The notes below the pieces were generated by a model. That model searched no databases. It saw nothing but the letters and a program-made list of their open reading frames with translations, and was not told where the DNA came from. A program made the position numbers and the translations under genes. 64,000 bases of DNA from Serpentinimonas raichei (GTDB lineage Bacteria > Pseudomonadota > Gammaproteobacteria > Burkholderiales > Burkholderiaceae_C), in contig NZ_AP014568.1 of the NCBI RefSeq assembly GCF_000828895.1, positions 1,867,858 through 1,931,857 on the forward strand, given 5' to 3'. Below, one piece after another: positions 9,345 through 20,041 of the stretch (its first letter is position 1; every line of letters begins with the position of its first letter).

Positions 9345-9829
9345 AACTGCCCCCCCTCACGCTCTCGCTGCAATTCGCCCCCCCAGAGGGCGCACCAGCC
9401 AAAGCGGCCCTGGCCGCCCACCGGGCCGCCCTGCCCCGGCACCTGGTGCAACGCTGGCTGCGCCATGCGCTGACGGCACCGGGCGAGATCACGGTGCGCA
9501 TCGTCGGCAGCGAAGAAGGCCGGGCGCTGAACCGCGACTACCGCCAGCGCGACTGCGCCACCAACGTGCTCACCTTCGACTACGCGCAGGCGCCGGTGGT
9601 GATGGCGGATCTGGTGTTGTGCGCGCCGGTGCTGGAGCAAGAAGCCACTGCCCAAGGCAAAAGCCTGCAGGCCCACTATGCGCACCTGATCGTGCACGGC
9701 GCGCTGCACGCCCAGGGCTGGGAACACGAAACCAGCGCAGCCGACGCCGAGGCGATGGAGGCACGCGAGCGCGAAATACTCACCCAGCTCGGGTTTGCCG
9801 ATCCCTATGCCGCGCACCCACCCGGCTAG
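9341..9829 (+). CDS. ybeY: Endoribonuclease YbeY
   Basis: A 162-residue YbeY, the zinc-dependent endoribonuclease involved in 16S rRNA 3' maturation and ribosome quality control. The metal-binding motif [16 protein letters not shown] contains the three histidines of the family H-x3-H-x5-H pattern. [12 protein letters not shown] is the conserved segment before it. It is translationally coupled to phoH through ATGA. The 15-base gap to the convergent mrdA stop holds no recognisable terminator. Confidence 0.93.
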   Translation: MKLPPLTLSLQFAPPEGAPAKAALAAHRAALPRHLVQRWLRHALTAPGEITVRIVGSEEGRALNRDYRQRDCATNVLTFDYAQAPVVMADLVLCAPVLEQEATAQGKSLQAHYAHLIVHGALHAQGWEHETSAADAEAMEAREREILTQLGFADPYAAHPPG

Positions 9830-9844
9830 GGAGGCTGTGCCGCC

Positions 9845-11791
9845 TCAGGGCCGCCCTTGCCACACCACCTCGCGCGCCTGGCGCTGCACGCCAATGGGTG
9901 GGCCCGATTGGCCTTGTTGCGTGGCGGCGATGTCTTGCTCGCTCGGGTACAGACCCAATAACAGGTAATCAAAGACCCGGCGCGCGATCGGTGCCGCCGC
10001 CACCGAGCCAAAGCCGGCGTTTTCTACGATCACCGCCAGCGCCACCGTGGGCGCTTCCAGTGGCGCAAAGCCGATGTAGAGCGAGTGGCTGCGCTGGTAT
10101 TCCTCCAGTTGTGCGGCGTCGTAGCGCTGACCCTGGGCAATGCGCACCGCCTGCGCGGTGCCGGTCTTGCCGCCACTGCGGTAGGGCGCGCCTGCAAAGA
10201 CGCGCGCAGCCGTGCCGCCTTCCACGTTGACCGCCTCCATGGAATCGAGCACCGCCTGCAGGTGCGCAGGATTCAGATTCAATGCATGACCCTCCGGCTC
10301 AAACAAGGCGCGCCCACGCGGTGCCCTGGGGTCGTAGACGCGCAGCCCCAAATGCGGGCGCTGGCGCACGCCGCCGCTGGCCAGCGTGGCGGTGGCCGAT
10401 GCCAGTTGCAACATGGTCGCGCTTTTGTAACCTTGGCCAATGCCAACCGCCACCGTGTCACCCACAAACCAGCGTTGCTGGGCCGGGTTGCGGTACGCGC
10501 TGCGCTTCCAGGCCTGATTGGGCAACAAGCCGCGCGATTCACCCACCAGGTCGATGCCGCTGGGTTGCCCAAAACCCAGTGGGCGCATGAAATCGTGCAT
10601 GGCCTCGATGCCCATCTCGTGCGCCAAGGTATAAAAATACACATTGCTCGAAACCGCCATGGCGCGCCGCAGGTCCACTTGCCCGAGGTGGCGCTCACCC
10701 ACGCTGCGAAAGCGCTGATTGCCCAGCACCCAAAAGCCGGGGTCGTAGACCACCGAGTCGGGCCGGCGCAAGCCCAGTTCCAGACCAGCCAGCGCCATGA
10801 ACGGTTTGAAAGTCGAGCCCGGTGGGTAAGTCCCGCGCAAGGCGCGGTTGTGCATGGGCCGCTCGATCGATTCGTTGAGCGCGCGCCAGTCCTCGGTGCC
10901 GATGCCATCGACGAACAGGTTGGGGTCGAAGGTCGGCAGGCTGACAAAGGCCAGGATTTCGCCGTTGCGCGGGTCGATCGCCACCAAGGCGCCCCGGCGC
11001 TGGCCAAACAGCTGCTCGACCAGGTGTTGCAGGCGCGCGTCGATGGTCAACCGCAGGGTGTGCCCGGGTTGTGCCGCCACCGTTTCGAGGGTGCGCACCG
11101 CCTGGCCGTGGGAGTTGATTTCGACCCGTTTGAAACCCGTCGTTCCGTGCAGGCTTTGCTCGTGGCTTTGCTCCACCCCCAGCTTGCCCAAGTGGTCGGT
11201 GCCACGGTAATTGGCGCGCCGCTCGGGCGGCCACTCGGCCATGCGCTCTTGGTCGCGCTGGTTGATGCGCCCCACATGCCCCACCACATGCACCGCCGTC
11301 GCACCCAAGGGGTAGTGGCGCAAGTGCCGCGCTTGGATCGAGACGCCGGGCAGCCGGAACAACTGCGCGGCAATGAGCGGCATCTCTTCGGCGGTCAGGC
11401 GCGTGCGCAGTGGCAGCGAATCGAAGCGGTGCGACTCGGCGCGCAAGCGCTGGAAGCGGCGCAGCTCGCGCGGCGTGATCGGGATCAATTCGGCCACGGC
11501 AGCCAGCGTCTGCTCCAGGTCACCGGCCAGCGCCGGAGTGATTTCAAGCGTGAAAACGGCCTGGTTGTCGGCCAGCACCACGCCGTGGCGATCCACGATA
11601 TTCCCGCGCAAAGGCGGCAGGGGCAGCACGGCGGTGCGGTTGCTCTCGGCCCGTCCCTGCAAATCGGCGTGGCGCTGGATTTGCAGCACATACATGCGCA
11701 AGCCCAGCAAGCCCAAGGCCAGCAGCACCACCACCAGCGCCACCTGCACCCGGTGCCGAAAGCGCAGCAGCTGAAGTTCAACGTCGTGCAT
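9845..11791 (-). CDS. mrdA: Penicillin-binding protein 2 (peptidoglycan transpeptidase)
   Basis: A 648-residue class B PBP2, the transpeptidase of the elongation machinery. One N-terminal membrane segment (VALVVVLLALGLLGLRMYVL) is followed by the pedestal domain (PLRGNIVDRHGVVLADN). The transpeptidase motifs are GSTFK (SxxK), SSN (SxN) and GGKTGTAQ (KTG). It is the last gene of the mreB-mreC-mreD-mrdA cluster. In many relatives rodA follows directly; here the next gene is the convergent ybeY, so rodA must be elsewhere. Confidence 0.94.
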   Translation of the reverse strand: MHDVELQLLRFRHRVQVALVVVLLALGLLGLRMYVLQIQRHADLQGRAESNRTAVLPLPPLRGNIVDRHGVVLADNQAVFTLEITPALAGDLEQTLAAVAELIPITPRELRRFQRLRAESHRFDSLPLRTRLTAEEMPLIAAQLFRLPGVSIQARHLRHYPLGATAVHVVGHVGRINQRDQERMAEWPPERRANYRGTDHLGKLGVEQSHEQSLHGTTGFKRVEINSHGQAVRTLETVAAQPGHTLRLTIDARLQHLVEQLFGQRRGALVAIDPRNGEILAFVSLPTFDPNLFVDGIGTEDWRALNESIERPMHNRALRGTYPPGSTFKPFMALAGLELGLRRPDSVVYDPGFWVLGNQRFRSVGERHLGQVDLRRAMAVSSNVYFYTLAHEMGIEAMHDFMRPLGFGQPSGIDLVGESRGLLPNQAWKRSAYRNPAQQRWFVGDTVAVGIGQGYKSATMLQLASATATLASGGVRQRPHLGLRVYDPRAPRGRALFEPEGHALNLNPAHLQAVLDSMEAVNVEGGTAARVFAGAPYRSGGKTGTAQAVRIAQGQRYDAAQLEEYQRSHSLYIGFAPLEAPTVALAVIVENAGFGSVAAAPIARRVFDYLLLGLYPSEQDIAATQQGQSGPPIGVQRQAREVVWQGRP

Positions 11792-11817
11792 GGCAGGCTG
11801 GCATGGTTTGTTGGCGC

Positions 11818-12348
11818 TCAGAGAGGCCGGTCGTCATCGGGGTCGTGTGCGCGCCGCTGGGGCGCCAACAACAACACGGTAGCCAGCGGCCACAAAGCGG
11901 CCTGCCACAGGGGTGCCAAAGCCATCCAGAGATCGGGCCCGCCGTCGCCTGCCAAGGCCCGCACCAGCCACTGCAGCGCGTGCGCCAGCACAAACAGCAA
12001 CAGCACATGCGCGGTTTGACGCAACCAATCGAACCACAGCAAGCGACGGTGAATCAGGACCGCCAAAAAGCACATCACGCTGTAGGCCAAGGCGTGCTGA
12101 CCCAGCAGCGCCCCTTGGTGCACATCGATCAGCAAACCCAGCCCGAACGCCACCCCCACCCCGATCCGGCGCGGCTGATGCACCGTCCAAAACACCAGTG
12201 TCAGCGCCAGCAAGTCGGGCGCCCAAGCGGCTTGCCCCAGCCAGGCCATCTGCAGCGCCATTTCGAACAGCAGCACACCCATCAGGGTGCCCCAGATGAA
12301 TACGGGATTGGCAGGCAACAGCAGGGCTTGCCCAGCACGCATGATCAT
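11818..12348 (-). CDS. mreD: Rod shape-determining protein MreD
   Basis: A 176-residue, strongly hydrophobic protein with five or six predicted membrane segments, such as FIWGTLMGVLLFEMALQMAWL and AYSVMCFLAVLIHRRLLWF. MreD is a membrane subunit of the elongasome that links cytoplasmic MreB to the cell-wall enzymes. Its ATG overlaps the mreC stop by 4 bases, so the two are coupled, and mrdA follows after 26 bases. Assignment rests on hydrophobicity, size and position, since MreD sequences are weakly conserved. Confidence 0.88.
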   Translation of the reverse strand: MIMRAGQALLLPANPVFIWGTLMGVLLFEMALQMAWLGQAAWAPDLLALTLVFWTVHQPRRIGVGVAFGLGLLIDVHQGALLGQHALAYSVMCFLAVLIHRRLLWFDWLRQTAHVLLLFVLAHALQWLVRALAGDGGPDLWMALAPLWQAALWPLATVLLLAPQRRAHDPDDDRPL

Positions 12349-13280
12349 GGCGCAGGCCTCTCGGGGCTGGTCTGTGCAGCGCTCGGGGCAGTCGCTGCAG
12401 CCGGCGGGGACGCAGGGGGCAGCCCCACCGGATCGATCACCAGCACATGCAAGACGTGCTGGACGCGGGCCAGCGGGCGGGCTTGCACCCGGGCAAAACC
12501 GTCGGCACCCGAGGCCGTCACCGAGTCGATTTCGGCCACCGGCAAACCGGCTGGATAGACCCCGTCGATGCCGCTGGTGGTGAGCACATCGCCCACCATG
12601 GCTTGGGTGTCGGCGGGCTCGAAGCGCAACTCGATGCGCGCGTCTGCGTGGCGTGCCACGGGCACACCAAAGGCTAGGCTGCGCTGCCCGGTGCGGGTAT
12701 TGACGACGGCCATGGCTTGCTGCGGATCACCCAACAGCCGCACCTCCGAAGTGGCCCAACGCACGCGGGTCACTTGCCCCAGCACCCCAAAGCCGTCCAC
12801 CACCGCCGATCCGGGACGCACGCCGTCTTGCTGCCCGAGGTCGATCACCACGCCTTGGGTGTACGGATCGGCCAGCTCATGCAAGATCTGAGCCCCCCGC
12901 GCAACCGTCGGCAGCCGGTCGCGCATGCCCAGCAAAGCGCGCAATTCACGGTTCTCATGGGCCAGGTGCTCGACAATGGCGGCGCGCTCGGCTTGGCGCA
13001 CCAGTTCGGCGCGCGCCAGTGCCGCCTCGGCTTGCGCGGCCTGCAAGCTGCCCAGGTATTGGCCCGACCAGCGCGCCGCATGCAGCGGCTGCAAGGCCAG
13101 CCATTGCAGCGGACTGAGGGTCACCGCCAGCGTCTGGCGCACCGGTGTGGCCCACTGCAGCCGGGCATCGAGCACCATCAGCAGCAGCGCCAGCGCACCC
13201 AGCACCAGCAGCTTGGACAAGGCCGACGGGCCCTGCTTGAAAAACGGGGGCGGTGCTTGGTCGAGGGTACCCAGCGGCAT
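12345..13280 (-). CDS. mreC: Rod shape-determining protein MreC
   Basis: A 311-residue MreC, the bitopic periplasmic scaffold of the elongasome. The short cytoplasmic start PLGTLDQAPPPFFKQGPS precedes one membrane segment (LLVLGALALLLMVLDARL), a coiled-coil stretch (about residues 80-115, rich in Ala/Glu/Arg) and the beta-barrel domain (GVVIDLGQQDGVRPGSAV; VLTTSGIDGVYPAGLPV). The ATG at 13280 matches the usual family start; an in-frame extension upstream runs into mreB. A short Pro/Ala-rich tail ends the protein. Confidence 0.92.
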   Translation of the reverse strand: MPLGTLDQAPPPFFKQGPSALSKLLVLGALALLLMVLDARLQWATPVRQTLAVTLSPLQWLALQPLHAARWSGQYLGSLQAAQAEAALARAELVRQAERAAIVEHLAHENRELRALLGMRDRLPTVARGAQILHELADPYTQGVVIDLGQQDGVRPGSAVVDGFGVLGQVTRVRWATSEVRLLGDPQQAMAVVNTRTGQRSLAFGVPVARHADARIELRFEPADTQAMVGDVLTTSGIDGVYPAGLPVAEIDSVTASGADGFARVQARPLARVQHVLHVLVIDPVGLPPASPPAAATAPSAAQTSPERPAP

Positions 13281-13299
13281 GGCCGGATGCAGCCTAGAG

Positions 13300-14424
<1,125 letters not shown>

Positions 14425-14470
14425 TCAACGCCGCTCCGGGAGGCGCTTACACCTCCTTACTCATTGCCCC

Positions 14471-14770
14471 ATGTCATTGTCATTGCAAGAAATCGAACGC
14501 TTGGCACGCCTTGCGCGCCTGCGCCTCACGCCCGAGCAAGCGCTGGACGCACAACAGCGCCTGAACGGTTTTTTTACCTTGGTCGAGCAGATGCAGGCGG
14601 TTGACACCACCGGCGTCGAGCCCTTGGCGCACCCGGCGGCCGTGCTGCAGCTGGTGGCGCTGCGCCTGCGCCCCGATGTGGCCAGCGAGCCCAACCAGCG
14701 CGAGGCCAACCAGCGCAGCGCCCCGGCCGTGCAAGACGGCCTCTACCTCGTGCCGCGGGTGATCGAATGA
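14471..14770 (+). CDS. gatC: Asp-tRNA(Asn)/Glu-tRNA(Gln) amidotransferase subunit GatC
   Basis: A 99-residue GatC, the small subunit that wraps around and stabilises GatA and GatB in the enzyme that converts Glu-tRNA(Gln) or Asp-tRNA(Asn) to the amidated form. It shows [20 protein letters not shown] and the C-terminal [11 protein letters not shown] typical of the family. The stop overlaps the gatA start by ATGA, and gatA and gatB are coupled the same way, so the three subunits are made together. Confidence 0.93.
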   Translation: MSLSLQEIERLARLARLRLTPEQALDAQQRLNGFFTLVEQMQAVDTTGVEPLAHPAAVLQLVALRLRPDVASEPNQREANQRSAPAVQDGLYLVPRVIE

Positions 14771-16314
14771 GCGCTGCCACCTTCAACCCTACCCCCACCC
14801 CCGACCTGCACCAGATGGGCGTGGCCGAACTCGGCGCCGCCCTGAGCGCGCGCCAGACCTCGGCCACCGAAGTGGCGCAGCACCTGCTGGCCCGCGCGCA
14901 CGCCCACAGCGGCCTGGGGGCCTACTTGGCGCTGAACGAAGAAGCCACGCTGGCGCAGGCCGCCGCCGCCGATGCGCGCCTGGCCGCTGGCGAGCGCGGC
15001 CCCTTGCTGGGGGTGCCGCTGGCGCACAAAGACGTGCTGGTGACGCGCGACTTTCCCACCAGCGCCGGCTCCAAAATGCTGCAAGGCTACCGCAGCCCCT
15101 TCGATGCCACCGTGGTGGCGCGGCTGGCCGCAGAAGGCGCGGTGACGCTGGGCAAGCTCAACTGCGACGAATTCGCCATGGGTTCGGGCAACGACCAATC
15201 CGCCTACGGCCCCGCGCACAACCCCTGGGATGTGGCGCGCGTGCCCGGCGGCTCCTCCGGCGGCTCGGCGGTGGCGGTGGCGGCGCGGCTGGCCCCGGCG
15301 GCCACCGGCACCGACACCGGCGGCTCGATCCGCCAGCCCGCCAGCTTTTGCGGCATCACCGGCATCAAGCCCAGCTACGGGCGCTGCTCGCGCTACGGGC
15401 TGGTGGCCTACGCCTCCAGCCTCGACCAAGCCGGCCCGATGGCGCGCAGCGCCCTCGACTGCGCGCTGCTGCTCACGGCCATGGCCGGGCCCGACCTAGA
15501 CCGCGACTCCACCAGCCTGGAGCACCCGCCCGAAGACTACACCCGGCTGCTCGGCCAGCCCTGGCCCGGTGCCAGCGCCGCCCGGCCGCTGCAAGGGTTG
15601 CGCATCGGCCTGCCGCGCGAGTTCTTTGGCCCCGGTTGCGACGCCGACGTGCTGGCCGCCGTGCGCGCCGCCCTGAGCGAATACGAGCGCCTGGGTGCTA
15701 CCTTGCTCGACATCGATTTGCCGCGCACCGAACTGGCCATTCCGGCCTACTACATCATCGCCCCGGCCGAGGCCAGCTCCAACCTGAGCCGCTACGACGG
15801 CGTGCGCTACGGCCATCGCGCCGCCGAGCACGGCGATTTGCTCGACCTGTACCAGCGCTCGCGCAGCGAGGCCTTTGGGCCCGAGGTGCAGCGCCGCATC
15901 CTGCTGGGCACCTACGTGCTCAGCCACGGCTACTACGACGCCTACTACCTCAAGGCGCAGCAGATCCGGCGCCTGATCGCGCAAGATTTTCAGTCCGCCT
16001 TCAGCCACTGCGACCTCATCGCCGGCCCGGTGGCCCCCAGCGTGGCCTGGGCCATCGGCGCCAAAACCGCCGACCCGCTTTCTGCCTACCTGGCCGACAT
16101 CTACACCCTGCCGGCCTCGCTGGCCGGTCTGCCGGGCCTAAGCCTGCCCGCGGGTTTTGGCGCAGGCCGCATGCCCGTCGGTCTGCAGCTGATCGGCAAC
16201 TACCTGAGCGAAGCCCGGCTGCTGCAGGTGGCGCACCAGTTGCAGTTGGTGAGCGACTGGCACACCCGCACGCCGCCGCCCTTGACCCCGCCCTGCCCCG
16301 GAACCCGCCCATGA
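14767..16314 (+). CDS. gatA: Aspartyl/glutamyl-tRNA amidotransferase subunit A (GatA)
   Basis: A 515-residue amidase-signature enzyme that releases ammonia from glutamine for transfer to mischarged tRNA. The catalytic Ser-cisSer-Lys elements are visible: the Lys in [11 protein letters not shown], the cis-Ser region in [12 protein letters not shown] and the nucleophile region [12 protein letters not shown]. Both ends overlap neighbours by ATGA (gatC upstream, gatB downstream). Length is slightly above the usual 480-490, with a Pro/Thr-rich tail. Confidence 0.95.
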   Translation: MSAATFNPTPTPDLHQMGVAELGAALSARQTSATEVAQHLLARAHAHSGLGAYLALNEEATLAQAAAADARLAAGERGPLLGVPLAHKDVLVTRDFPTSAGSKMLQGYRSPFDATVVARLAAEGAVTLGKLNCDEFAMGSGNDQSAYGPAHNPWDVARVPGGSSGGSAVAVAARLAPAATGTDTGGSIRQPASFCGITGIKPSYGRCSRYGLVAYASSLDQAGPMARSALDCALLLTAMAGPDLDRDSTSLEHPPEDYTRLLGQPWPGASAARPLQGLRIGLPREFFGPGCDADVLAAVRAALSEYERLGATLLDIDLPRTELAIPAYYIIAPAEASSNLSRYDGVRYGHRAAEHGDLLDLYQRSRSEAFGPEVQRRILLGTYVLSHGYYDAYYLKAQQIRRLIAQDFQSAFSHCDLIAGPVAPSVAWAIGAKTADPLSAYLADIYTLPASLAGLPGLSLPAGFGAGRMPVGLQLIGNYLSEARLLQVAHQLQLVSDWHTRTPPPLTPPCPGTRP

Positions 16315-17792
16315 GCGCCCCTTTGATTCAAGGCTACGAAGTCGTGATCGGCTTCGAGACCCACGCCCAGCTCGCCACGCGCAGCAAAATTTTCAGCCGC
16401 GCTCCGGTGGCGTTTGGGGCCGAGCCCAATACCCAGGCTTGCGCCGTCGATCTGGCGCTGCCGGGCACGCTGCCGGTGATGAACCGCGAGGCGGTGGCCT
16501 GCGCCATCCGCTTTGGGCTGGCGGTGGGGGCGCACATTGCCGAGCGCAGCGTGTTTGCGCGCAAAAATTACTTCTACCCCGATTTGCCCAAGGGCTATCA
16601 GATCAGCCAGTACGAAATTCCGGTGGTGCAAGGTGGCAGCGTGGGCTTTGAGCTGGCCGGGCAGGCGCGCACGGTGCGGCTGGTGCGCGCGCACCTGGAA
16701 GAAGACGCGGGCAAGAGCCTGCACGAAGATTTTCACGGCATGAGCGGCATCGACCTGAACCGCGCCGGCACGCCGCTGCTCGAAATCGTCACCGAGCCCG
16801 ACCTGCGCAGCAGCGCCGAGGCGGTGGCCTATGCCAAGGCGCTGCACCAGATCGTGACCTGGATCGGCATTTGCGACGGCAATATGCAAGAGGGCTCGTT
16901 TCGCTGCGACGCCAACGTCAGCGTGCGCAAACCGGGGCAGCCGCTGGGCACCCGGCGCGAGATCAAAAACCTCAACAGCTTCAAGTTCATGCAGCAGGCG
17001 ATCGACTACGAGCTGCGCTGGCAGATCGAGCAGCTCGAAGACGGCCACGCCATCCAACAAGCCACGGTGCTGTTCGACCCCGACAGCGGCCAGACCCGGG
17101 CCATGCGCAGCAAGGAAGACGCGGCCGACTACCGCTATTTCCCCGACCCGGACCTGCCGCCGCTGTGCATCGCGCCGCAGTGGATCGAGCAACTGCGCGC
17201 CGAACTGCCCGAGCTGCCGCGCCCCATGGCCGAGCGCTTCGTGGCCCAGTACGGCCTGCCCGCCTACGACGCCGCCACGCTCACCCAAAGCCCGGCCATG
17301 GCGGCGTATTTCGAGCGCGCCGCCGCCGCCAGCGGGCAGCCCAAGCTGGCCAGCAACTGGATCATGGGCGAGCTTTCGCGCCGCCTCAACGAGGCGCAGC
17401 AGGGCATGGAGGCGGCCGCGCTGGGGCCGCTGCAACTGGCGGCGCTGCTGGTGCGCATTGCCGACGGCAGCTTAAGCCACAACGCCGCCAAACAGGTGTT
17501 CGAGGCACTGTGGAGCCAGCCCGTCGGCGCAGCGGTCGAATCCCTGCCGGATGCGCTGGCGCAAGTCGATGCGCTGATCGCCGCCAAGGGCTTGCAGAGC
17601 CTGAGCGACAGCGGCGCGCTGCAAGCCATCGCCGAGCAGGTGCTGGCGGCCAATGCCAAAAACGTGGCCGAATACCGCGCCGGCAAAGAAAAAGCCTTCA
17701 ACGCCTTGGTTGGGCAAGTGATGAAAGCCAGCCAAGGCAAGGCCGACCCGGCGCGCGTGAACGCGCTGCTCAAGCAGCTCTTGGGTGCCTGA
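16311..17792 (+). CDS. gatB: Aspartyl/glutamyl-tRNA amidotransferase subunit B (GatB)
   Basis: A 493-residue GatB, the subunit that binds mischarged tRNA, phosphorylates it and receives ammonia from GatA. It begins [19 protein letters not shown] and shows [14 protein letters not shown], the family signature, plus RCDANVSVR and [11 protein letters not shown]. The C-terminal YqeY-like tail domain ([19 protein letters not shown]) is complete. It ends one base before the convergent DUF4124 gene. Confidence 0.96.
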   Translation: MSAPLIQGYEVVIGFETHAQLATRSKIFSRAPVAFGAEPNTQACAVDLALPGTLPVMNREAVACAIRFGLAVGAHIAERSVFARKNYFYPDLPKGYQISQYEIPVVQGGSVGFELAGQARTVRLVRAHLEEDAGKSLHEDFHGMSGIDLNRAGTPLLEIVTEPDLRSSAEAVAYAKALHQIVTWIGICDGNMQEGSFRCDANVSVRKPGQPLGTRREIKNLNSFKFMQQAIDYELRWQIEQLEDGHAIQQATVLFDPDSGQTRAMRSKEDAADYRYFPDPDLPPLCIAPQWIEQLRAELPELPRPMAERFVAQYGLPAYDAATLTQSPAMAAYFERAAAASGQPKLASNWIMGELSRRLNEAQQGMEAAALGPLQLAALLVRIADGSLSHNAAKQVFEALWSQPVGAAVESLPDALAQVDALIAAKGLQSLSDSGALQAIAEQVLAANAKNVAEYRAGKEKAFNALVGQVMKASQGKADPARVNALLKQLLGA

Positions 17793-17793
17793 A

Positions 17794-18465
17794 TCAGCGG
17801 GCGGGGCCCGGCGCATCCCGCTCCGCCCACAGGCGCTGCAGCAGTTGCAACTCGGTGTTGAAGCGCTCCTCGATGCGCTCGATTTCGCGTTGATGGCCCC
17901 GCACCAACCCCTCTTGCGACACCCGTTGCTGCTCAATATCGGCCTTGCGCTGCACCAAACGCGCGGGCGCGGCTGCTGCAGGATCGGCGCGCTGCAGGTG
18001 GGCCAGTTCGTCGGCCACCGCTTGGTGCTGCTGCCCCAGCTCTTGCTGGCGCCGCTCAGCTGCCTCCAACATGGCTTGCACCGGCCGTAAGGCCTGCGTG
18101 CGTTCGCGCTGGTGCGTGGCTGGGTCGGCGTAGCGCATCAGCAGCGCCTGTTGCTGGCGCCGCTCATCGGTGGCGCGGGCGCGCGTTTGCGCATCGGTGC
18201 GGGCGCGCTCTTGGGCACGCAGGCGCTCCTCGGTGCTGAGGGACGGCGCGATCACGCGGCGCACCACCCCGCTGGGGCTGAGTTCGCGCTGCTCGCGGTC
18301 CAGGCAGTCCATGATGAGCCGGTCCGAGGTCAGCTTGCGCCCCTGCGCGTCGGTGCAGGTGAAGATGCTGCCGGTCTGCGCCAGCGCAGCACCACCCAGC
18401 AGCGTCGCCGCCAGCGCCAGCGTCAGCCCCGCCCGCACCCTTTGCGCGTTCTGTGCGCTCCGCAT
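17794..18465 (-). CDS. DUF4124-type exported protein with coiled coil
   Basis: A 223-residue protein of unknown function. A signal peptide (LTLALAATLLGGAALAQ) is followed by a DUF4124-like start, SIFTCTDAQGRKLTSDRL, found in many betaproteobacterial periplasmic proteins. The rest is charged, rich in Gln, Arg, Glu and Ala, and reads as a long coiled coil (about residues 70-215). The ATG at 18465 is preferred over the GTG at 18471 because AGGGG sits 6-8 bases before it. It probably sits in the periplasm. Confidence 0.7.
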   Translation of the reverse strand: MRSAQNAQRVRAGLTLALAATLLGGAALAQTGSIFTCTDAQGRKLTSDRLIMDCLDREQRELSPSGVVRRVIAPSLSTEERLRAQERARTDAQTRARATDERRQQQALLMRYADPATHQRERTQALRPVQAMLEAAERRQQELGQQHQAVADELAHLQRADPAAAAPARLVQRKADIEQQRVSQEGLVRGHQREIERIEERFNTELQLLQRLWAERDAPGPAR

Positions 18466-18493
18466 CGACACCCCTAAAATTGAACCGATACTA

Positions 18494-19225
18494 TCAGTTT
18501 ACACCATAACGCTGGCGGTAGGCCTGCACGCGCTCGCGGTGCCCAGCCATCTCGGGGCTGTGTTGTTGTTGCAGAAAATCGAGCAAATCGCTCAGGCGCG
18601 CAATCGCGCACACCTGCAAGCCGAGCTGCTCGCGCACGTACTGCACCGCACTGTGCGGCAGGTCGCGCAGCGTGCCGTCGGGGCCGGTTTCGGTGGCGCG
18701 CTCTTGCCGATCGAGCGCAATCGCCACTGCGTGCGGCGTGGCCCCGGCGGCCCGAATCAGCTCGATCGACTCGCGCACCGCCGTGCCCGCGCTCATCACG
18801 TCGTCCACGATCAGCACCCGCCCGCGCAGCGGCGCACCCACCAGCGTGCCGCCTTCGCCGTGCGCCTTGGCCTCTTTGCGGTTGTAGGCAAAGGGCCGGT
18901 TGTGGCCCAGCCGCGCCAGCTCCACCGCCAGCGCCGCCACCAGCGGAATGCCCTTGTAGGCCGGGCCAAACAGCAGGTCGAACTCGATGCCGCTGGCGAT
19001 AATGCGCTGCGCGTAGCACTGCGCCAGCCGGCCCAGCTTGGCGCCGTCGTCAAAGCCGCCGGCGTTGAAAAAATACGGGCTCAAGCGCCCGGCCTTGGTC
19101 TGGAACTCGCCCCAGCGCAGCACGCCCGATTCAACCGAAAATCGCACAAAGTCCTGCGCCAGCCCATCCAGCCCGGAGCCGGCTTGGGCCTGGGCCACCT
19201 GGGCCACCTGTTGCACATCTGCCAT
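18494..19225 (-). CDS. pyrE: Orotate phosphoribosyltransferase PyrE
   Basis: A 243-residue PyrE, which joins orotate to PRPP in pyrimidine synthesis. The PRPP-binding signature VLIVDDVMSAGTA is present, with FGPAYKGIPLV and the flexible-loop region AYNRKEAKAHGEGG. An N-terminal Gln/Ala-rich stretch of about 20 residues precedes the core. Its start is only 12 bases from the start of the divergent xth gene, so its promoter must lie inside xth or further upstream. Confidence 0.95.
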   Translation of the reverse strand: MADVQQVAQVAQAQAGSGLDGLAQDFVRFSVESGVLRWGEFQTKAGRLSPYFFNAGGFDDGAKLGRLAQCYAQRIIASGIEFDLLFGPAYKGIPLVAALAVELARLGHNRPFAYNRKEAKAHGEGGTLVGAPLRGRVLIVDDVMSAGTAVRESIELIRAAGATPHAVAIALDRQERATETGPDGTLRDLPHSAVQYVREQLGLQVCAIARLSDLLDFLQQQHSPEMAGHRERVQAYRQRYGVN

Positions 19226-19237
19226 GGAGAAAAATCC

Positions 19238-20041
19238 TTGTTACGCTTGACCAGTCTGAACCTCAACGGCATCCGCTCTGCCGCCCGCAAGGGCCTGCAG
19301 GCATGGGTACAAGAAGCCGCGCCCGATTGTATTTGCGTGCAGGAGCTGCGCGCCCAAGCGGCCGAACTGGCCGACGGCCTAGAGGCGCTGGCGGGCTTGC
19401 GCGGCCACTTTTATTGCGCCGAAAAAAAGGGCTACGCGGGCGTGGGCATCTACAGCCGCCACGAACCGAGCGAGGTGCGCAGCGGCATCGGGGTGCCTGA
19501 GTTCGACGCCGAGGGGCGCTGGATCGAGCTGCGCTTTGACCGCCCGGGGCGGCGTTTTTCGGTGATCAGTGGCTACTTTCCGAGCGGCTCCAGCGGCCCC
19601 GAGCGCCAACTGGCCAAGTTTCGCTTTCTGGAGGCGATCGGGCCGCACCTGCAGGCGCTGCGCGCCGAACGCGAGTTCGTGCTGTGCTCCGACGTGAACA
19701 TCGCGCACCAAGAAATCGACCTCAAAAACTGGAAGGGCAACCTCAAAAACAGCGGTTTTTTGCCCGAAGAACGCGCTTGGATGACGCAACTGCTGGGCCG
19801 CGAGCTAGGCCAAGGCGGCCTGGTGGACGTGTATCGCCACTTGCACCCCAGCGAGGGCCCCGCCGCCTACACTTGGTGGAGCAACCGGGGCCAGGCTTGG
19901 GCCAACAACGTGGGCTGGCGCATCGACTACCACCTCGCCACCCCGGCGCTGGCCGCGCTGGCGCGCGAGGCCAGTGTGTACAAGGCGCAGCGTTTTTCCG
20001 ACCACGCGCCGCTGAGCATAGCCTACGATTTTGGGCTGTGA
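19238..20041 (+). CDS. xth: Exodeoxyribonuclease III family protein
   Basis: A 267-residue exonuclease III/AP endonuclease-type enzyme of the endonuclease/exonuclease/phosphatase superfamily, acting in base-excision repair. Motifs are LTSLNLNGIRSA, CICVQELRA (the metal-binding Glu), CSDVNIAHQEIDLKNWKGN, NNVGWRIDYHL and the catalytic SDHAPLSI. The start is a TTG at 19238, placed 8 bases after GGAGA; no ATG lies near the conserved N-terminus. It overlaps the convergent nucleotidase gene by 19 bases at the 3' end. Confidence 0.88.
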   Translation: MLRLTSLNLNGIRSAARKGLQAWVQEAAPDCICVQELRAQAAELADGLEALAGLRGHFYCAEKKGYAGVGIYSRHEPSEVRSGIGVPEFDAEGRWIELRFDRPGRRFSVISGYFPSGSSGPERQLAKFRFLEAIGPHLQALRAEREFVLCSDVNIAHQEIDLKNWKGNLKNSGFLPEERAWMTQLLGRELGQGGLVDVYRHLHPSEGPAAYTWWSNRGQAWANNVGWRIDYHLATPALAALAREASVYKAQRFSDHAPLSIAYDFGL

